From assembly GCF_002209555.1 (NCBI RefSeq), contig NZ_NJIF01000006.1, positions 1 to 64,000 of the forward strand: 64,000 nt of DNA, written 5' to 3'. This document shows positions 17,185 through 25,563 of this stretch, piece by piece. The first letter of the stretch is position 1. Every line of letters starts with the position of its first letter. The notes beneath the pieces were generated by a model. The model was not told the DNA's origin and did not search any database. It saw nothing but the letters and a program-made list of their open reading frames with translations. The translations under genes and the position numbers were made by a program. Source of the DNA: Achromobacter insolitus (GTDB lineage Bacteria > Pseudomonadota > Gammaproteobacteria > Burkholderiales > Burkholderiaceae_B).

Positions 17185-17703
17185 TTATTTGTTGTCGGTG
17201 GCAATGACGCTGGCCTCCTTTCTGGCGGCAATGCGCGCCTCGACGCGCCGCAGCACCGCCAGCACGAATAGCGCCATCACCGTGCTGACCACGGCCGTCG
17301 CTTCGCGCCCCATGCCCGCCGCCACGCCAATCGCGGCCGTCATCCAGATGCCGGCCGACGTCGTCAGCCCGCGGATCTCGCGCTCGTCGCTCAACTTGAT
17401 GATGGCGCCCGCGCCCAGAAAACCGATGCCGGCGATCACGCCCTGCAGCACCCGGCTCAGGTCGCCGACCTCCATGCCGCCCTGCAGCGGCACCAGCACG
17501 AAGATCGCGGCCCCCAGCGCCACCAGCATGTGGGTACGCAGGCCTGCGTCCTTGCCGCTGCGTTCGCGCTCGTAGCCCAGCATGCCGCCCAGCAGCATGG
17601 CCATGCCCAGGCGGAGCACGATGCGGGTCGCCTCCCCGACATCCGGAATGTCGGCGAATTCGCTGCGCACCGTGGACCAGATTTCCAGCCAGATTTCCGT
17701 CAT
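17185..17703 (-). CDS. MgtC/SapB family inner-membrane protein
   Basis: A 172-residue MgtC/SapB-type protein. The N-terminal membrane domain shows RLGMAMLLGGMLGYERERSG, KDAGLRTHMLVALGAAIFVL, GVIAGIGFLGAGAIIKL and IRGLTTSAGIWMTAAIGVAA, four to five helices typical of the family. It lacks the soluble C-terminal domain of full-length MgtC, like SapB. Related proteins affect Mg2+ homeostasis and ATP synthase. The ATG at 17703 follows GAGGAG. No regulatory leader was recognised. Confidence 0.9.
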   Translation of the reverse strand: MTEIWLEIWSTVRSEFADIPDVGEATRIVLRLGMAMLLGGMLGYERERSGKDAGLRTHMLVALGAAIFVLVPLQGGMEVGDLSRVLQGVIAGIGFLGAGAIIKLSDEREIRGLTTSAGIWMTAAIGVAAGMGREATAVVSTVMALFVLAVLRRVEARIAARKEASVIATDNK

Positions 17704-17855
17704 CGCCGGCTCCTCGTGGGAAAGAGTCGGGCCAGCATAGCAGGCGCCACGACGCTGCCGCCATGCTGCGCACGCACTGGCACATGTAGGCACAACTGGT
17801 TTACAACCGAGCTGGCGTCACGCGGCGTCGCGGACGAAACTGACCGGAGGGTTTC

Positions 17856-18629
17856 ATGGATTTGCAGCTAGGCGGTAAACGCGTGCTCATCACGGGCGCA
17901 TCCAAGGGCATCGGCCTGGCATGCGCCCTCGCCTTCGCCCGCGAAGGCGCCGAACCGATACTGGTGGCCCGTGACGACGCGGCGCTCGGCGCGGCGGCCC
18001 AGGCGATCCGCGAACAGACCGGTAAGCAGGCGCGAGCCGTCACGCTGGACCTGGCGCAGGCCGGCGCCGCCCAACGCCTTGCCCAGGAAGCGGGCGACAT
18101 AGACATCCTGGTCAACAACGCCGGCGCAGTGCCCGGCGGCGCCCTGGACCAGGTGCAGGACGAGCGTTGGCGCGCCGGCTGGGAACTGAAGGTCCACGGC
18201 TACATCGATCTGGCCCGCCTCTATTACCCGCGCATGCGCGACGCCGGAGCGGGCGTGATCGCCAATATCATCGGCATGGCGGGCTCCGCCCCGCGCGCCG
18301 ACTACATCTGTGGGGCGGCGGCCAATGCATCGCTCATCGCCTTCACGCGCGCGCTGGGCGGGGATGCTCCGCGCCACGGCGTGCGGGTCTTTGGGGTGAA
18401 CCCCTCGCGCACCCGCACCGACCGCGTGCTGACGCTGGCCAAACAGCGGGCTCAGGCGCGCTGGGGAGATGAAAACCGCTGGCAGGAAACGCTGTCGGAC
18501 CTGCCTTTCGGCCGGCTGATGGAACCCGGCGAAGTGGCGGACATGATCGTGTTCGGCGCGTCCCCGCGCGCGGGCTACCTAAGCGGCACGGTGATCGATC
18601 TGGACGGCGGCGAACAGTACGCGCGCTGA
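17856..18629 (+). CDS. SDR family protein with non-canonical active site
   Basis: A 257-residue SDR-fold protein. The nucleotide motif TGASKGIG and the NNAG motif are intact, and it ends with the usual GTVIDLDGGEQYAR. The catalytic positions are changed: the serine segment reads NIIGMAG and the YxxxK segment reads DYICGAAANASL, so Tyr is kept but Lys is Ala. I know of an SDR subgroup with a YxxGxxxN pattern, so this is probably a subgroup trait rather than decay, but a standard dehydrogenase mechanism is doubtful. It starts at ATG behind GGAGGG. Confidence 0.85.
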   Translation: MDLQLGGKRVLITGASKGIGLACALAFAREGAEPILVARDDAALGAAAQAIREQTGKQARAVTLDLAQAGAAQRLAQEAGDIDILVNNAGAVPGGALDQVQDERWRAGWELKVHGYIDLARLYYPRMRDAGAGVIANIIGMAGSAPRADYICGAAANASLIAFTRALGGDAPRHGVRVFGVNPSRTRTDRVLTLAKQRAQARWGDENRWQETLSDLPFGRLMEPGEVADMIVFGASPRAGYLSGTVIDLDGGEQYAR

Positions 18630-18645
18630 GCGGGAGCCAGCGCGC
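18621..18645. terminator. Hairpin between convergent SDR and HAD genes
   Basis: GCGCGCTG at 18621-18628 pairs with CAGCGCGC at 18638-18645 around a nine-base loop, between two convergent stops (18629 and 18652). No U-run is present, so this is a weak or factor-assisted terminator at best. Confidence 0.35.
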
Positions 18646-18651
18646 CCGGAC

Positions 18652-19341
18652 CTAGGCCGCCGCCCGCCAAGCCGCCAGCAACCCCGGCAGCGCGTTCATG
18701 TCGGTGAACACGTGGGCCACGCCCACGTTGCGCAAAGCCTCGGCGCCGCTATGGCCGTTGGCGTCCGGGCTGTAACCGAATACCGTGGCGCCAGCGGCCA
18801 CCCCGGCCGTGGCGCCCGTCACCGTGTCTTCCACGATGGCACACCGCCTGGGATCGACACCCAGCGCCTGCGCGGCCGCCAGGTACACATCCGGGTAGGG
18901 CTTGCTGCGCGGCATTTCATGGCCGCTGAAGACCCGCTCGCGGAAGCAGTCGGCAATACCGACCTTGGCCAGCTGCAGTTCCACCTTGCGGCGGTCGGCT
19001 CCCGAGGCAACGGCAATGCGGCCGTCCAAGGCCACATGCAGGGCCCGCACCGCATCCGGCGCGCCGGGAATCTCGACCAGGTCCCTGTCCAGTGCCTCGT
19101 TGCGGCGTTGGCGGAACTGGTCGAACCACTCCGGCGTGATCGTGGCGCCCGTGCGGGACTCGATCAGCGGCAGTTCGTCCCTGACGGCTTTGCCCGTGAA
19201 GATCTGCATGGTTTCCGCATGCGTGATGCCCCAGCCCAGTTCATTGAGCATCTCGGTCAGCACACGGCTGGTGATGGGTTCGGAGTCGACCAGGACGCCA
19301 TCGCAGTCGAACAGCACGGCATCGAAGGGAAAATCAGTCAT
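18652..19341 (-). CDS. HAD superfamily phosphatase (phosphoglycolate/beta-phosphoglucomutase type)
   Basis: A 229-residue HAD hydrolase of subfamily IA. Motif I is LFDCDGVLVDSE with the nucleophilic Asp, motif II is IAVASGADRRKV, motif III has KPYPDVYLAAAQALG and motif IV is AIVEDTVTGATAGVAAG. A helical cap of about 70 residues follows motif I. The family dephosphorylates small sugar phosphates or phosphoglycolate; the exact substrate cannot be told. It diverges from the aconitase gene with about 107 bases between starts. Confidence 0.88.
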   Translation of the reverse strand: MTDFPFDAVLFDCDGVLVDSEPITSRVLTEMLNELGWGITHAETMQIFTGKAVRDELPLIESRTGATITPEWFDQFRQRRNEALDRDLVEIPGAPDAVRALHVALDGRIAVASGADRRKVELQLAKVGIADCFRERVFSGHEMPRSKPYPDVYLAAAQALGVDPRRCAIVEDTVTGATAGVAAGATVFGYSPDANGHSGAEALRNVGVAHVFTDMNALPGLLAAWRAAA

Positions 19342-19412
19342 TGCAGAGGGCTTTGGGGTGTCGAGGAAGCCGGTAAGCATACTTGAAGCAGCGTCCGTGC
19401 CCTTCGCTTATA

Positions 19413-19438
19413 TTGCATTTTAAATATTCAAAATGCAA
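19413..19438. promoter_or_regulatory. Near-perfect 26-base palindrome upstream of the aconitase gene
   Basis: TTGCATTTT at 19413-19421 is the exact reverse complement of AAAATGCAA at 19430-19438. The centre holds AATATT, itself palindromic about the same axis, so only one base pair of the 26 mismatches. It ends ten bases before the aconitase ATG at 19449. The shape (A/T-rich dyad) fits a GntR-family dimer, and a GntR gene is coupled to the aconitase gene, so an autoregulatory operator is likely. Confidence 0.7.
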
Positions 19439-19448
19439 AATAAGCGGC

Positions 19449-22079
19449 ATGACCATTTCCGCCACGCCCCGCCACGCCGCCTTCACCCTTGATGGCATCC
19501 GTTACACCTATCTGGACCTGCCCGGCATGTACGGGGCGGAATACTTCCGGCTGCCGGTAGTGCTGCGGCTGCTGCTGGAAAACGCGCTGCGCAACATGCG
19601 GGACGCGGAGCGCGACGCGGCGGCCACGGCGTTGTTCGGGTGGCTGGAGCGCGGCACCAGCGAAGCGGAAATCGCCTTCCTGCCCGGACGGGTACTGATG
19701 CATGACACGACCAGCACCCCCGCGCTGGTCGATATCGCCGGAATGCGCGATGCCTTGGCCGAGGCCGGCGTGGACCCCACGGCGCTGAACCCGGTGCTGC
19801 CGGTGGACGTGTCGGTCGACCATTCGCTGGCCGTGCAATCCTATGCCCGCCCGGACGCCGCGGCGCTGAACCTGGACCTCGACCTGCAGCGCAACGCGGA
19901 GCGCTACCGGTTCCTGCGCTGGGCCTCCAAGGCCTTGTCCAACGTGCGCATCCATCCGCCGGGCACGGGCATCATGCACACCATCAACCTGGAACAATTG
20001 GCCACCGTGGTCTGCGGACAGGAGGGCACCGATGGCGTCACGCTGCATCCGGACATGATGATAGGCACCGACAGCCATACGCCCATGGTCAACGGCATCG
20101 GTGTGCTGGGCTGGGGCGTGGGCGGGCTGGAAGCCCAGACGGTGATGTTCGGCATGCCCACCCTGCTGCGCATTCCCGATGTGATCGGCGTGCGCCTGAC
20201 CGGCGCATTGGCGGCCGGGGTCAGCGCCACCGACCTGGCGCTGACCGTCACCCAGCGCCTGCGCGAGATCCAGGTTTCCGGAGAATTCGTGGAGTTCTTC
20301 GGTCCGGGCGTGGCCACGCTGCCGGCGGGCAGCCGCTGCGTGGTCGCCAATATGGCGCCGGAATATGGCGCTACCACGGGCTATTTTCCTATCGACACGG
20401 AAACGCTGGCCTATCTGCGCCAGACGGGCCGGCCCGAGTCGCTGATCGCACAGGTGCAGGCCTACGCCGAACGCGTCGGCATCGCCTTCGATCCAGCCGC
20501 CGAACCGCGCTATAGCCGCGTCATCGACATCGCGCTGGATCAGGTGCAGATGCATGTAGCCGGGCCCCGTCGGCCGCAAGACCTGCATCCCTATGGCCAT
20601 ACCAAAGCGATCCTGGCAGGACTGGCGGACGCGCCAGCGGCTTTCGCCGGCGCCTTGCCTCGCTACGCGGTCGCGATTGCCGCCATCACCAGCTGTACCA
20701 ACACAACGGACCCACGTCTGCTGACAGCGGCCGGCCTGCTGGCGCGCAAGGCGCGCCATGCCGGCCTGCGCGTGCCCGCCTGGGTCAAGACCTCGCTGGC
20801 GCCGGGATCGCCGGCGGCCGCGGCCTATCTGGCGCGCGCCGGCCTGCTGGAAGACCTGTCCGCCGTGGGCTTCGACATCGTGGGCTACGGCTGCACCACT
20901 TGCATCGGCAATTCCGGGCCCCTGCCCGACGCCGTGCGCGAGGCGATGGCGGCCGGCGCGGTCCACCCGGTAGCGGTGCTGTCCGGCAACCGCAACTTCG
21001 CCGGCCGCATACACCCGGACCTGGACCTGGGCTTCCTGATGTCCCCAGCGCTTGTCATCGCCTTCGCGCTGGCGGGCGATGCCGAACGCGACCTCAGCCG
21101 CGACCCCGTGCAGACCGCGCCCGATGGCCGCCCCATCCGCTTGCGCGACTTGTGGCCCGGCGACGCCGAGATCGAGGCCGCGCTGGCGGCGGGCCAGCAG
21201 CCCGCCGACTACCGCGCGGCGTTCCAATCGGCCAGCGCCAACCCGGCATGGCACGCCCTGGACTCGCCGGACTCGCCGTGCTTTCCCTGGAACCCGGCCT
21301 CCACCGCGTTACGCCGCCCGCCGTTTGCGCGCACCGAAGAGGCCAGCCAATTGGGCCGCTACACCGCGCATCCCCTGCTGGTGCTGGGCGATGACGTGAC
21401 GACCGATCATCTGTCTCCCGCCAGCGCCATTCCGCCGGACAGCCTCATCGCCGACTTCCTGGTGGAGCGCGGCGACGACCGCAACGACCTGAACGTCTTC
21501 GCGTCGCGCCGCGGCAACTGGCAGGTGATGCTGCGCGCAGCCTTCTACAGCAAGAGCCTTGTCAATCTGCTCTGCCCCGGCGCGCCGGTGGGCCACACGC
21601 TGCACGCCCCAAGCGGCCGGGTGGAGCCGATCTGGGAGGCCGCCGGCCGTTACGCCCGGGCCGGCCAGCCCGTGGTGCTGGTCGCAGGCGAACGCTATGG
21701 CGCGGGATCCTCCCGCGACTGGGCGGCCAAGGGCCAACGCCTGCTCGGCATCCGGGCGGTGCTCGCGGTGAGCTTCGAACGGATCCACCGCTCCAACCTG
21801 ATCGGCATGGGCGTCCTGCCCCTGCGCCTGCCTGCCGGCGTCACGCCGGCCACGCTGCGGATCCGCCCGGGCGACCAGATCGAGATAGACGCCCAGGCCG
21901 CCGCCCTATCGCCGCGCATGCCCGTGGCGGTGCGCATCCTGCGCGCCCATGGCGCCGTCGAGACGCTGCAGGCTACCGCCGCGGTTGAAACCCGGCTGGA
22001 AGTCAGGCTGCTGCGCATGGGCGGCGTCATTCCCGCTATCCTCACGGACACTCTCCATTCCGCCGTCCGCAACACATGA
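19449..22079 (+). CDS. acnA: Aconitate hydratase (AcnA-type)
   Basis: An 876-residue aconitase, close to the usual AcnA length, that interconverts citrate and isocitrate using a [4Fe-4S] cluster. The cluster cysteines appear as ITSCTNTTDPR (about residue 417) and GYGCTTCIGNSGP (about 480). The swivel domain includes VLGDDVTTDHLSPA and GERYGAGSSRDWAAKG. It forms an operon with a GntR gene starting inside its stop codon. Many Burkholderiales carry more than one aconitase, so this may be a secondary isozyme; the symbol reflects the family, not proven orthology. AcnD-type methylcitrate dehydratase is less likely, as no prp genes are near. Confidence 0.88.
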   Translation: MTISATPRHAAFTLDGIRYTYLDLPGMYGAEYFRLPVVLRLLLENALRNMRDAERDAAATALFGWLERGTSEAEIAFLPGRVLMHDTTSTPALVDIAGMRDALAEAGVDPTALNPVLPVDVSVDHSLAVQSYARPDAAALNLDLDLQRNAERYRFLRWASKALSNVRIHPPGTGIMHTINLEQLATVVCGQEGTDGVTLHPDMMIGTDSHTPMVNGIGVLGWGVGGLEAQTVMFGMPTLLRIPDVIGVRLTGALAAGVSATDLALTVTQRLREIQVSGEFVEFFGPGVATLPAGSRCVVANMAPEYGATTGYFPIDTETLAYLRQTGRPESLIAQVQAYAERVGIAFDPAAEPRYSRVIDIALDQVQMHVAGPRRPQDLHPYGHTKAILAGLADAPAAFAGALPRYAVAIAAITSCTNTTDPRLLTAAGLLARKARHAGLRVPAWVKTSLAPGSPAAAAYLARAGLLEDLSAVGFDIVGYGCTTCIGNSGPLPDAVREAMAAGAVHPVAVLSGNRNFAGRIHPDLDLGFLMSPALVIAFALAGDAERDLSRDPVQTAPDGRPIRLRDLWPGDAEIEAALAAGQQPADYRAAFQSASANPAWHALDSPDSPCFPWNPASTALRRPPFARTEEASQLGRYTAHPLLVLGDDVTTDHLSPASAIPPDSLIADFLVERGDDRNDLNVFASRRGNWQVMLRAAFYSKSLVNLLCPGAPVGHTLHAPSGRVEPIWEAAGRYARAGQPVVLVAGERYGAGSSRDWAAKGQRLLGIRAVLAVSFERIHRSNLIGMGVLPLRLPAGVTPATLRIRPGDQIEIDAQAAALSPRMPVAVRILRAHGAVETLQATAAVETRLEVRLLRMGGVIPAILTDTLHSAVRNT

Positions 22080-22972
22080 GCGTCCACACCAATACCGTCG
22101 CCAGAATCCTGACGCTGATCGAGGAAGACCGCCTCTGCGCGGGCGCGCACCTGACCGCGCAGAAAATCGCGGACCGGCTGCGCCTGTCGCGTTCGCCGGT
22201 GAACGACGCGCTGGGTATCCTGGAGCAACGCGGCATCGTCTCGCGCAAACCCAACCGCGGCTATTTCCTGGAACGGGACCACGACACGCTGGCGGATCTG
22301 CGCGAGAACCTCGCACCGCCTTCCGTGGACGACATCGTCACGCACAGCTACTTCAAGCTGGCCGATGAACTGCTGCGGGGGGCACTCCCCATGCAGTGCA
22401 GCGAGGCCCTGCTGCGCGCGCGCTATGGCCTGTCGACGGCACAGACCCAGGCCTTGCTCGCTCGCATCGCGCAAGAAGGCTGGGCGGAGCGCCGGCCCGG
22501 CTACGGCTGGGAATTCTCTTCCATGCTGACCACGCCCGACAGCCTGCTGCAATCCTATCGCCTGCGCTTGGCGCTGGAACCCGCAGCGCTGTTGGAACCC
22601 GGCTTCCGCATCGAAAAACACGTGCTGGCGCGTTGCCGCGCCGCCGAAAAACACCTGCTGGACGGCGGCATCCGTACCGACACCGCCGACCAGTTGCATG
22701 AGCGCGGCGTGCGCTTTCATGAGTCTCTGGTGGAAGCCTCGGGCAATCCATTCTTCATCGACGCCATCAAACGCGTGAACCGGGTGCGCCGGCTGCTGTC
22801 GTACCGCTCCATGCAGGACCGCCGCCGCTACAAACAGCATTGCGACCAGCACCTGGCCATCCTGGATCTGCTGGAACACGAGCGCAACGAGGAAGCCGCC
22901 GCCGCGCTGGCGGACCACCTGCGCAGCACCCTGGACAATCTGGCGCGGATCAGCGGGCTGCTGGCCTCCTAG
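22076..22972 (+). CDS. GntR family regulator with two winged-helix segments and an FCD domain
   Basis: A 298-residue GntR-type regulator, longer than the usual 220-240. The N-terminal winged helix is AQKIADRLRLSRSPVNDALG then LEQRGIVSRKPNRGYFL (residues 25-65). A second helix-wing segment follows at about residues 85-145 (ADELLRGALPMQCSEALLRA, AQEGWAERRPGYGWEF). The C-terminal half is an FCD ligand domain (HERGVRFHESLVEASGNPFF, KQHCDQHLAILDLLEHERNE). It overlaps the aconitase stop as ATGA, so it probably controls its own operon through the palindrome ahead of the aconitase gene. The effector may be a tricarboxylate (inference). Confidence 0.88.
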   Translation: MSVHTNTVARILTLIEEDRLCAGAHLTAQKIADRLRLSRSPVNDALGILEQRGIVSRKPNRGYFLERDHDTLADLRENLAPPSVDDIVTHSYFKLADELLRGALPMQCSEALLRARYGLSTAQTQALLARIAQEGWAERRPGYGWEFSSMLTTPDSLLQSYRLRLALEPAALLEPGFRIEKHVLARCRAAEKHLLDGGIRTDTADQLHERGVRFHESLVEASGNPFFIDAIKRVNRVRRLLSYRSMQDRRRYKQHCDQHLAILDLLEHERNEEAAAALADHLRSTLDNLARISGLLAS

Positions 22973-22998
22973 TTCAGCAAGAGACAAGCAAGATACCG

Positions 22999-25467
22999 TC
23001 AGAAGTCCATCGACGCGGAGAGCATCAGCGTGCGCGGCACGCCCTGGGAAATCGTGCCGTACGAAGCCACGCCCGACCAGTAGGCCCGATTGAATACATT
23101 GACCACATTGGCCCGCAGCGTGAGGTCCTTGCCATAAACCTTGGTGGCGTAGCGCGCCCCCACGTCGAAAGTGGTCCACGACGGCACCGACTGGGTGTTG
23201 GCCTGGTTGATGTACTCGCTGCCGGTATGCATCACGCTACCCGTCAGGGTCAGGCCCGCCACCCAGGGCGTATCCCATTCCGCCCCCAGGTTCACCGACA
23301 CCTTGGGCACGCCCACCGGCCGGTTGCCCACCACGGCGCTATTGCCGGCGCGTGTCAGTTCCGCATCCAGCAAAGTCACCCCGCCCAGCAAGCGCAGGCC
23401 GCGCCATGGCTCGCCGGCCAGATTGAATTCCAGACCGCGATTGCGTTGCTCGCTGTCCACGCCGTAAACGCCATTGGTCAACTGGCCGCTGGGTTTAGTG
23501 ATCTCGAAGGCGCTCAGGGTCAGCATGGCGCTGTCCAGATCCACCTTCACGCCCACTTCCTTTTGCCTGGCCTTGTAGGGTTTAAAGACCTGGCCCGCAT
23601 TGGAGGCCGTGGCGGGCGCCACGTCGCCCTTGCTCAAGCCTTCGATGTAGTTCGCATACAGCGACACATTGCTCCAGGGCTTGATGACGATGCCAGCAAG
23701 CGGCGTGGTCGCCTTTTCGTCATAGCTGACCGTGCGGGCGCCAGTCGCGGCGTTGAAGTTACGCGATTCGATACGCTGCTGGCGCACGCCCAAGGTCAAT
23801 TGCGCGCGCTCATCCAGGATGCTGAGCGTATCGGCCAGCGCCAGGCCGGACAGGTCCGACGAGGCGATCTTGGGCACGCTGGCCGGCGCCGGAATATGTT
23901 GCTCGGGCCGCGTGATCGGATGGTAGATGTTGGAAGTAAGCGGCGTTCCCAGCACGCTGGCCTGGGAGTTCCGGTCGCTGTACAGACTGCCCATGAAGCT
24001 GATGGCATGACGCACGGGCCCGGTGTCCAGCTTGGCGCGCAGCCCGGCGTTATAGGTGCTGCGGTCGACCTGAAATCGGAAATTGTTCGGCGTGACGACG
24101 GTATCGCCGTCCGCGTTGACGATGGTCGGCGTCTGATCCGACAAGCGCGCAACGCTGGTATCCGAGCCGCCCGCGTCGGCAAATACCGTCAGGCGATCAC
24201 TGATGTCGTACTCAATCCGCAGCAGCGCCGATTGGCCATCGGACTTCCACCAGCCCCAGGGCTGGGTAGCATTGCGCCGCCCGTCCGCCGCGTGGGGTAC
24301 ATCGATGCCCGCGGCCACCAGGAAAGGCCGCGTGGGAGCGTCGATCTTTTCCTGTTGCGTCAACAGGTCCAGAGAGGCGCGCAAGCGTTCGCCTTGATAA
24401 TCCAGCGACAAGGCGCCGATGTCGGTGCGCGAATACAGGTTGTCCAGCGGGGTATCGCCCTGGCGGTGCATGCCGTTGACGCGCACGCCCCATTCTCCAT
24501 CCGTGCCGAACCGGCGGCTCAGGTCCACCCGCGCACCGAATTGCGAATCCCCCGCATAGTCGGCGGACACGCGGCTCAGGTCCCGCGGCAGCGCCCGCTT
24601 GGGCACCATGTTGATCACCCCGCCCACCCCGCTGTTGGGCGACATACCGTACAGCAGCGCGGCCGGTCCTTTCAGGACTTCGATCCGTTCGATGTAATCG
24701 GTAAAGACGTGATAGTTGGGCGCTACGCCATAAACCCCATCAAAGGCGATCTCGCCCAGATTGCCTTCGCCGATGGGAAAGCCCCGGATGTAGAACGAGT
24801 CGGTCACCCCGCCTATCTGGCCGGTGAAACGCACCGAGGGTTCGACGTTCAATGCGTCGGCCAGCGTCACCGACTGGCGGTTCGCCATCAAGTCCGAGGT
24901 GTAGTTCGTGACATTGAAGGGCGCATCCATCACATCGCGGTTGCCCAGCAACCCCAGCCGGCCGCCCCTGGCAACCTGGCCGCCTTCGTATTCTGCCGGC
25001 AATGCAAAGGGGGCTGCCGCGCTGCCTGCCACGGTGACTGCCGGCAGCACGGTGGCCGACTCCTCCGCCCCCGCCGGTGGCAGCTTACGCAGGGAATAGG
25101 CGCCGCCGCCCTGTTCCGACAAGGCGTAGCCCGATCCGGCCAACAAGCGGGAAAAACCTTCCTGCACCGTATAAGCGCCGTCCAGTCCGTTGCTGCGCAG
25201 GCCAGACACCAATGCTGGATCGAACGACAGCGGCACTCCGGCAACGGCGGCAAAGCGGGCCAGCGCATCGCCCAAGGGTCCGGCGGGAATCGCATAGGAC
25301 TTGCGCGCAACAAGGCTCGCGGCATCGGCAGCCATCGCCTGAGGCAGAGGTCCCCCCGCAGCCAGCAATGCCAACGCCACGCCGGCAGCCCGCGCCATTG
25401 CCGCTGGCAACGCCAGGCCGGCAGTATCACGCGCCAGACGTGGCGAACGGGAGATTCGGGAAACCAT
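22999..25467 (-). CDS. TonB-dependent siderophore receptor with N-terminal signalling (STN) domain
   Basis: An 822-residue outer-membrane receptor. After a long signal sequence ending PLPQAMAADA comes an STN (secretin-like) domain (SYAIPAGPLGDALARFAAVA, QEGFSRLLAGSGYALSEQGG), which contacts a FecR-type anti-sigma factor. The plug starts about residue 170 (MDAPFNVTNYTSDLMANRQS, FYIRGFPIGEGNLGEIAFDG, LKGPAALLYG), followed by a 22-strand barrel ending in ...LMLSASMDF with terminal Phe. Directly downstream of fecI- and fecR-like genes in the same direction, it completes a cell-surface signalling system for ferric-siderophore uptake. The ligand is not predictable. The ATG at 25467 follows GAAGGA. 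Confidence 0.93.
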   Translation of the reverse strand: MVSRISRSPRLARDTAGLALPAAMARAAGVALALLAAGGPLPQAMAADAASLVARKSYAIPAGPLGDALARFAAVAGVPLSFDPALVSGLRSNGLDGAYTVQEGFSRLLAGSGYALSEQGGGAYSLRKLPPAGAEESATVLPAVTVAGSAAAPFALPAEYEGGQVARGGRLGLLGNRDVMDAPFNVTNYTSDLMANRQSVTLADALNVEPSVRFTGQIGGVTDSFYIRGFPIGEGNLGEIAFDGVYGVAPNYHVFTDYIERIEVLKGPAALLYGMSPNSGVGGVINMVPKRALPRDLSRVSADYAGDSQFGARVDLSRRFGTDGEWGVRVNGMHRQGDTPLDNLYSRTDIGALSLDYQGERLRASLDLLTQQEKIDAPTRPFLVAAGIDVPHAADGRRNATQPWGWWKSDGQSALLRIEYDISDRLTVFADAGGSDTSVARLSDQTPTIVNADGDTVVTPNNFRFQVDRSTYNAGLRAKLDTGPVRHAISFMGSLYSDRNSQASVLGTPLTSNIYHPITRPEQHIPAPASVPKIASSDLSGLALADTLSILDERAQLTLGVRQQRIESRNFNAATGARTVSYDEKATTPLAGIVIKPWSNVSLYANYIEGLSKGDVAPATASNAGQVFKPYKARQKEVGVKVDLDSAMLTLSAFEITKPSGQLTNGVYGVDSEQRNRGLEFNLAGEPWRGLRLLGGVTLLDAELTRAGNSAVVGNRPVGVPKVSVNLGAEWDTPWVAGLTLTGSVMHTGSEYINQANTQSVPSWTTFDVGARYATKVYGKDLTLRANVVNVFNRAYWSGVASYGTISQGVPRTLMLSASMDF

Positions 25468-25563
25468 GAAGCTATCCTTCGTAAGGGTCTGGGTGGCGCG
25501 CGATTCGCGGCGATTCACCCGGTACACCGGACGAAGCGAAAAAAAGTGTCAGTCGGTCCGCGA

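Noticed and set aside
19428..21254. Minus-strand open frame of 608 codons opposite the aconitase gene
   Set aside because: The plus strand encodes all aconitase cysteine motifs; the antisense frame has no recognisable fold.
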